A stretch of 64,000 bases of DNA from NCBI RefSeq assembly GCF_002368295.1, contig NZ_AP018248.1, positions 8,636,820 through 8,700,819 on the forward strand, in the 5' to 3' direction. This stretch comes from Tolypothrix tenuis PCC 7101 (GTDB taxonomy: Bacteria; Cyanobacteriota; Cyanobacteriia; Cyanobacteriales; Nostocaceae). Below are positions 60,046 through 64,000 of this stretch, piece after piece. A program made the translations under genes and the position numbers. How positions within the stretch are numbered: position 1 is the stretch's first letter; every line of letters starts with the position of its first letter. The notes below the pieces were generated by a model, which was not told where the DNA came from, made no database searches, and saw nothing but the letters and a program-made list of their open reading frames with translations.

Positions 60046-60952
60046 AAGTTTGGCTAATTATGAGTCTTGGGACTTAACAATGAACCAACTTCCAAAACGC
60101 AGCCATCTTTATTCTCTTCAACCAATAGGTTTTGGTACACCCACAGTTGAAAGTTTTACTAGTTACTTACAGCGCTTGGCTGCTGCACATAGTGTCTCGA
60201 TTGCTAGTTTAATTCGCTATAAAATTACACCGTTATTTATCCAGAACAATCAACCACCGGATCTCTTGAAAGCTGATGATGCTATCAAAATGCTCATCAC
60301 TGCTTGGCATCGAGAGCCTGCACTTTTACAACAGCAGTCTGCTAAATTTTGGTTAGACCGAACGCAACATGTCTTCAAAGTGGTTTCCATCGTTGAGAAA
60401 TTAACTGCTAGACGGGATCTGAGTTTTCTGACTTTACTTCAATGGCATTCCTGGCGACTTAACTTCAATCATATTTTCCATACTGAACAACGTTGGTGTC
60501 CTGGTTGCTATCAAGACTGGCGTGAAGCGGGAAAACCTATCTATATCCCTTTGTTGTGGACAATAGAAGCTGTCAGTGTTTGTCCAGTTCACCAACGTTA
60601 CCTGCAACTGCGATGCTTATACTGTGGTTGTTTTCAACCATTTCTCAATTTGGAGTGCCATTGTCTTGGCTATTGTTGTGCGTATAATGCATGGCTCGGT
60701 CGGTTTTTCGACAATACTGCTAAATCTCAGGGGTCTCGCTTTGATTGGGAAAAGTGGGCTGCTCAATCTATCGGCCAGATTTTCGCCGCTATGCCAACAC
60801 TTAGTGAGAGTTCTTTTTCTCCAGAACCCCAAAAGTTCAAATATCAGCGAAAACCTACTCTCACTAAGTTTTTAAGGTGGTGTTACAAGCTAGGAATTAA
60901 CCCACATGAGGGTTTGCAAATTCTCTCGATTATACCAAGTGTACTCAGTTGA
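60035..60952 (+). CDS. tniQ: TniQ/TnsD-like target-selection protein
   Basis: 305 residues from ATG 60035, with GGAGGTGG directly upstream and an 11-bp overlap with the tns fusion gene. The N-terminus has PIGFGTPTVESFTSYLQRLA with HSVSIASLIRY, the TniQ signature; zinc ligands follow (WCPGCYQDW C155/C158, SVCPVHQRY C183/H186, then CLYCGC and ECHCLGYCC). TniQ links target recognition to TnsC. It is longer than the ~170-residue CAST TniQ but shorter than TnsD, and no second TniQ is present. Without a TnsC ATPase its partner would have to come from elsewhere. Confidence 0.82.
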   Translation: MSVESLANYESWDLTMNQLPKRSHLYSLQPIGFGTPTVESFTSYLQRLAAAHSVSIASLIRYKITPLFIQNNQPPDLLKADDAIKMLITAWHREPALLQQQSAKFWLDRTQHVFKVVSIVEKLTARRDLSFLTLLQWHSWRLNFNHIFHTEQRWCPGCYQDWREAGKPIYIPLLWTIEAVSVCPVHQRYLQLRCLYCGCFQPFLNLECHCLGYCCAYNAWLGRFFDNTAKSQGSRFDWEKWAAQSIGQIFAAMPTLSESSFSPEPQKFKYQRKPTLTKFLRWCYKLGINPHEGLQILSIIPSVLS

Positions 60953-60997
60953 ACCCAGACCAGAGTTACTTGACGCTGCTTCCCTTATCTAAGTAAG

Positions 60998-61053
60998 CAT
61001 AAATTGAGCAACCCGGTTTGAAACCATAAAGTGAGCAATTTGCTCATCTTATG
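60998..61053. repeat. TnsB-type binding sites at the right end
   Basis: CATAAATTGAGCAA (60998), CATAAAGTGAGCAA (61025) and an inverted TTGCTCATCTTATG (61040-61053) adjoining the terminus. The inverted outermost site is the mirror of the left-end outermost site. Confidence 0.75.
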
Positions 61054-61157
61054 CTTACAGTGACAATTTGTAACTATGGCTAAACACTAGTTGCAATTTA
61101 TTACAACAATCTGAGAAAATGAGAAGAATATGAAAACAATCTAGTAATCCAAATCTA

Positions 61158-61592
61158 TTGCCTGTGAAACTTGATTCTGCACCTCTAAGCCTTTCTGGAA
61201 TATCTCAGACTGAAAACCAGCCAGAACTAAAAGACAGTACCGATATTAACTTAACGACTGCAACCATTGAGCCGCTTCAGCCTGTAGTAGCCGATAGCCC
61301 CAAAAAGCCAGAATCAGTAGCAGTTATTTTTGGTACTACCTTTGTTACCATCTTTCTCGCCGAGATTGGTGATAAAACTCAGCTATCTACCTTATTAATG
61401 AGTGCAGAATCTCATGCACCTTGGTTAGTGTTTATGGGTTCTGCAGCTGCATTGATTACAACCAGCTTATTAGGCGTACTGTTAGGAGGCTGGATAGCCA
61501 AGCGACTCAGTCCCAAAACCGTAGAGACATCAGCAGGTGTGATGTTATTGCTAATTTCCATCATGCTCTTTTGGGATGTAATCATCGGTTAA
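61158..61592 (+). CDS. GDT1/UPF0016 (TMEM165-like) half transporter, subunit 1
   Basis: 144 residues from TTG 61158 (GTG 61164 is also possible; no clear ribosome-binding site). A polar N-terminal tail (~50 residues) precedes three membrane helices with the cation-binding motif LAEIGDKTQLSTLLM (E-x-G-D-K-T). GDT1-family proteins export manganese or calcium, and cyanobacteria have half-size pairs that presumably join as a heterodimer. The second half gene follows 58 bp downstream. Such genes look chromosomal and suggest cargo capture. Confidence 0.8.
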   Translation: MPVKLDSAPLSLSGISQTENQPELKDSTDINLTTATIEPLQPVVADSPKKPESVAVIFGTTFVTIFLAEIGDKTQLSTLLMSAESHAPWLVFMGSAAALITTSLLGVLLGGWIAKRLSPKTVETSAGVMLLLISIMLFWDVIIG

Positions 61593-61650
61593 TAGCCAAT
61601 AGTCAACAGTTAAAAGTCAATATTCAACAGTTCCCTTATCTCAATTAATT

Positions 61651-61938
61651 ATGGATTGGCATCTTTTAGGACTAAGCTTTATTACAGTTTTTTTATCAGA
61701 ATTAGGTGATAAAAGTCAGTTAGCGGCGATCGCGCTTTCGGGACGCAGTCAGTCTCGACGTGCTGTGTTTTTTGCGACTGCGATCGCTCTAGTATTAACT
61801 AGCTTACTAGGAGCATTAGCCGGGGGAGCAGTGGCAGAATTTTTACCCACCCGTGTTTTAAAAGCGATCGCGGCTGTAGGATTTGCCATACTCGCAGCAC
61901 GTTTACTGTTATTTAACGATTCCGAATCAGCTTCATAG
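61651..61938 (+). CDS. GDT1/UPF0016 half transporter, subunit 2
   Basis: 95 residues: three membrane helices with the motif FLSELGDKSQLAAIALSG (E-x-G-D-K-S). It lacks the N-terminal tail of subunit 1. The pair likely forms one six-helix cation exchanger in the plasma or thylakoid membrane, moving Mn2+ by analogy with characterised cyanobacterial members. ATG start is clear. GCGATCGC sites lie inside. Confidence 0.85.
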   Translation: MDWHLLGLSFITVFLSELGDKSQLAAIALSGRSQSRRAVFFATAIALVLTSLLGALAGGAVAEFLPTRVLKAIAAVGFAILAARLLLFNDSESAS

Positions 61939-62050
61939 CTTTTGTTTTGTTGTCATTGGGTAATGGGTAATTGGTAATTGGAATGAAGAATTTCCCCCAG
62001 CCTCGCTAATTCCCTATCCCCCTGCTTCTTCATAGGAAATCCCTTACATA

Positions 62051-63614
62051 CTGGACTTTAGACTAAATAGGGTTGGCGGGGAAAATAACACTGAGAGAAA
62101 AATAGTCAAAAAAAGGACATAGCTGAACAGGAGAAAAATCCGCGAACAAAAAAAGCGGTCAGCGATGTTGAACTAACCGCAAATTGGTCAATGCTGATAA
62201 AAGGAAAAAAATTAACAGCTTGACCATGACATTAGAAAAGCTTAAACAATTTCGCACAGGTGTGTACACTATCCTGGGTAAAGCCAAAGATGCCTTATTC
62301 GACTTGATGGATGCAGTGTTAGTAACACGTAGTATTAATTCATTTGCAGAACTATCAGTGTCTCCCGTGTTTCGCAGGCAATGGTCGAGTGTATACGAGG
62401 CAATACAAGACGGAAATCCGCCCCGAACCGAACTGATGAAGTTGTATATAAAACAACTCAATCCCACAGAAAAAATCATCTTAGCAGGAGACCATACAGC
62501 TTGGGCAAGATTACATGCCCCAACATTGAAAGACCGAACCTATGAGCATCAAGTTCAACCCATGTCAGGGGCAAAACCCGTAACCTTGGGACAAGGCTAC
62601 AGCACCATTGCAGTTGTGCCGGAAACAGAGGGCAGTTGGGCATTACCCCTATTACATGAACGCATCACCAGTTTTGAGAACCCAATTCAAAAAGCTGCCG
62701 CACAACTAAAACTAGTATGCTCAAACCTGCCAACAAGCCCCATTAGCTTGTGGGATGCAGAATACGGGTGTGCTAGTTTCGTGAAACAAACAAGCGATAT
62801 TGCCGCAGACAAATTAATGCGTTTGCGCTCCAATCGACTGCTGTATGGTGCGCCCCCACCTTATGGCGGCACTGGTCGTCCCCGTATCCACGGTGATAAA
62901 TTTAAACTCAACGATTCGTCTACATGGTGGACACCTGACCAAATCATTGAAGTCAACGACCCAAAAATGGGGCGTTTATCTATCCGCTTATGGTGTAATC
63001 TTCATTTTCAACAGTCCAAAGATCATTCCATGAATTTGATTCAAATTCAGCGCTTAGATGAATTTGGTGTGCCAAAAAACAAGGCTTTATGGTTGGTGTG
63101 GGTGGGACTATCTATGCCTGCTTTATCCTCATTCTGGCAGCTTTACTGCCGTCGATTTGCCATTGACCACTGGTATCGTTTTGCCAAAGGGCGCTTGCAT
63201 TGGACTCTGCCGCAATTGAGTACCCCAGAACAGTGTCAGCGGTGGAGTGACCTTTTACCCCTGATGACTTGGCAACTTTGGCTTGCACATGGGATTGTAC
63301 ATGACAATCCTTTACCTTGGCAGAAAAAACAGTCCAGATTGTCCCCTGGACGGGTCGCTCAAGCAATGGCAGCAGTTTTCGCCGCCATTGGTACACCGTC
63401 TGTTTCACCCAAACCCCGTGGAAAGTCTCAAGGCTGGCTTGCTGGCAAAGTTCGCCTGCGTAGAATTCGTTATCCTACAGTTAAAAAAAGTACTGCCAAG
63501 CCGAAAAAAGAACAACCACAGTCCGCTTGACATTGAGTTTTTTTGCTTTGAGATGTGTAACTTGTCAACTCACTGCTGCTGGGTCATTTTGTCATGCTTT
63601 AGTCTAAACTCCAG
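62051..63614. mobile_element. Complete insertion sequence (about 1564 bp)
   Basis: The left end starts CTGGACTTTAGACT at 62051; the right end AGTCTAAACTCCAG ends at 63614, an inverted repeat with one mismatch. One transposase gene fills it. No target duplication can be defined, because the right flank is an inverted partial copy of the same element. Confidence 0.75.
62226..63530 (+). CDS. DDE-type IS transposase
   Basis: 434 residues from ATG 62226 (a TTG at 62184 extends the frame). Blocks: ILAGDHTAWARLHAPTLKDR (first catalytic Asp), ISLWDAEYGCASFVKQ (second), and YCRRFAIDHWYRFAKGRLHW for the C-terminal acid/YR-K region. It resembles the NF041680-type group of putative transposases in actinobacteria and cyanobacteria. 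I cannot assign an IS family firmly. The gene appears intact. Confidence 0.8.
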   Translation: MTLEKLKQFRTGVYTILGKAKDALFDLMDAVLVTRSINSFAELSVSPVFRRQWSSVYEAIQDGNPPRTELMKLYIKQLNPTEKIILAGDHTAWARLHAPTLKDRTYEHQVQPMSGAKPVTLGQGYSTIAVVPETEGSWALPLLHERITSFENPIQKAAAQLKLVCSNLPTSPISLWDAEYGCASFVKQTSDIAADKLMRLRSNRLLYGAPPPYGGTGRPRIHGDKFKLNDSSTWWTPDQIIEVNDPKMGRLSIRLWCNLHFQQSKDHSMNLIQIQRLDEFGVPKNKALWLVWVGLSMPALSSFWQLYCRRFAIDHWYRFAKGRLHWTLPQLSTPEQCQRWSDLLPLMTWQLWLAHGIVHDNPLPWQKKQSRLSPGRVAQAMAAVFAAIGTPSVSPKPRGKSQGWLAGKVRLRRIRYPTVKKSTAKPKKEQPQSA

Positions 63615-64000
63615 TCAGTTCGGTTCGGGGCGGATTTCCGTCTTGTATTGCCTCGTATACACTCGACCATTGCCTGCGAAACACGGGAGACACTGATAGT
63701 TCTGCAAATGAATTAATACTACGTGTTACTAACACTGCATCCATCAAGTCGAATAAGGCATCTTTGGCTTTACCCAGGATAGTGTACACACCTGTGCGAA
63801 ATTGTTTAAGCTTTTCTAATGTCATGGTCAAGCTGTTAATTTTTTTCCTTTTATCAGCATTGACCAATTTGCGGTTAGTTCAACATCGCTGACCGCTTTT
63901 TTTGTTCGCGGATTTTTCTCCTGTTCAGCTATGTCCTTTTTTTGACTATTTTTCTCTCAGTGTTATTTTCCCCGCCAACCCTATTTAGTCTAAAGTCCAG
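63615..64000 (-). mobile_element. Inverted 386-bp partial copy of the same IS
   Basis: Positions 64000 down to 63615 repeat 62051-62436 base for base as far as I can follow, including the start of the transposase gene (ATG at 63825, minus strand). The copy is cut at the point where it meets the right end of the complete IS; the outer end coincides with the window border. It encodes only ~70 transposase residues and then reads into the IS end. Confidence 0.85.

Larger units (their letters stand above)
56745..61065. mobile_element. Compact Tn7-like element (4.3 kb) with fused TnsA-TnsB-delta-TnsC and TniQ
   Basis: Left terminus TGTCACTG at 56745; right terminus CAGTGACA ends at 61065, its exact complement. 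The first 26 bases of each end agree at all but three positions. CATAAGATGAGCAA-type sites repeat inside both ends. Between them lie only the tns fusion gene and tniQ: no cargo, no cas genes, no CRISPR array. The 5-bp flanks (ATTGT left, ATTTG right) are not identical, so no clear target duplication. The AAA+ core of TnsC is missing, so autonomous transposition is doubtful. Confidence 0.75.

Noticed and set aside
56507..62050. CRISPR-associated transposon (type I-B or V-K)
   Set aside because: No Cas gene, tracrRNA-like sequence or repeat-spacer array was found between or near the Tn7-like ends.

Overview
The window reads as cyanobacterial, most likely a heterocyst-forming Nostocales strain. 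It has frequent GCGATCGC-type sites, XisH/XisI pairs, a CcbP-like calcium-binding protein, a DUF2811 protein, a CyRepA1-type replication protein and a conjugation cluster of the cyanobacterial MPF_C kind. Replication (CyRepA1), segregation (ParM-like gene with phased repeats), MobF relaxase, coupling protein and type IV secretion genes together point to a large conjugative plasmid, or an integrated copy of one.

Left part (1-17 kb). A pentapeptide-repeat gene runs off the left edge. Next is a tight three-gene operon (1664-9324) encoding a restriction-endonuclease-fold protein with a zinc ribbon, a DinG/XPD-like helicase and a pPIWI-RE protein. This is the pPIWI-RE triad, predicted to be a defence system. 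A transposase scar and an AIPR-like abortive-infection gene follow. Then come a xisH-xisI pair, a phased cluster of DnaA-box-like 9-mers (12413-12465), small cyanobacterial genes, and a decaying patch (13.5-16 kb) where two genes carry in-frame stop codons.

Plasmid backbone (16.5-49 kb). An RHH regulator and an ArdA anti-restriction gene are separated by palindromes. A parM-like operon is preceded by TCCCAA repeats at exact 10-bp spacing; its third gene contains an in-frame A AAA AAG slippery heptamer where a -1 shift would add a membrane domain. Rightward lies a MobF relaxase-helicase with a C-terminal DUF3854 domain. Leftward lies a long operon (41091 down to 27145): VirB2-like pilin, VirB3-VirB4, accessory proteins, VirB5-, B6-, B8-, B10- and B9-like proteins, coupling protein and a coiled-coil protein. 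The VirB6-like gene appears frameshifted. An XRE regulator, a plasmid regulatory protein, an IscB/IsrB remnant next to a foldable non-coding stretch, and the CyRepA1 gene follow. The CyRepA1 protein shares its DUF3854-like domain with the relaxase.

Right part (49-64 kb). This is accessory DNA: two tyrosine recombinases, RHH and unknown genes, a thioesterase, an IVP four-helix-bundle gene between inverted heptamer arrays, a PD-(D/E)XK protein, and a second xisH-xisI pair. A compact 4.3-kb Tn7-like element (about 56745-61065) encodes a TnsA-TnsB protein fused in frame to only the C-terminal part of TnsC (no AAA+ core) plus TniQ, with recognisable TnsB-site arrays at both ends. Two half-size GDT1/UPF0016 transporter genes and an IS with an adjoining inverted partial copy close the window.

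The items most worth attention are the pPIWI-RE/AIPR island, the TnsA-TnsB-delta-TnsC fusion, the putative dnaX-like frameshift site, the phased DnaA-box array and the shared DUF3854 module. All family calls come from reading motifs by eye; no searches were run.
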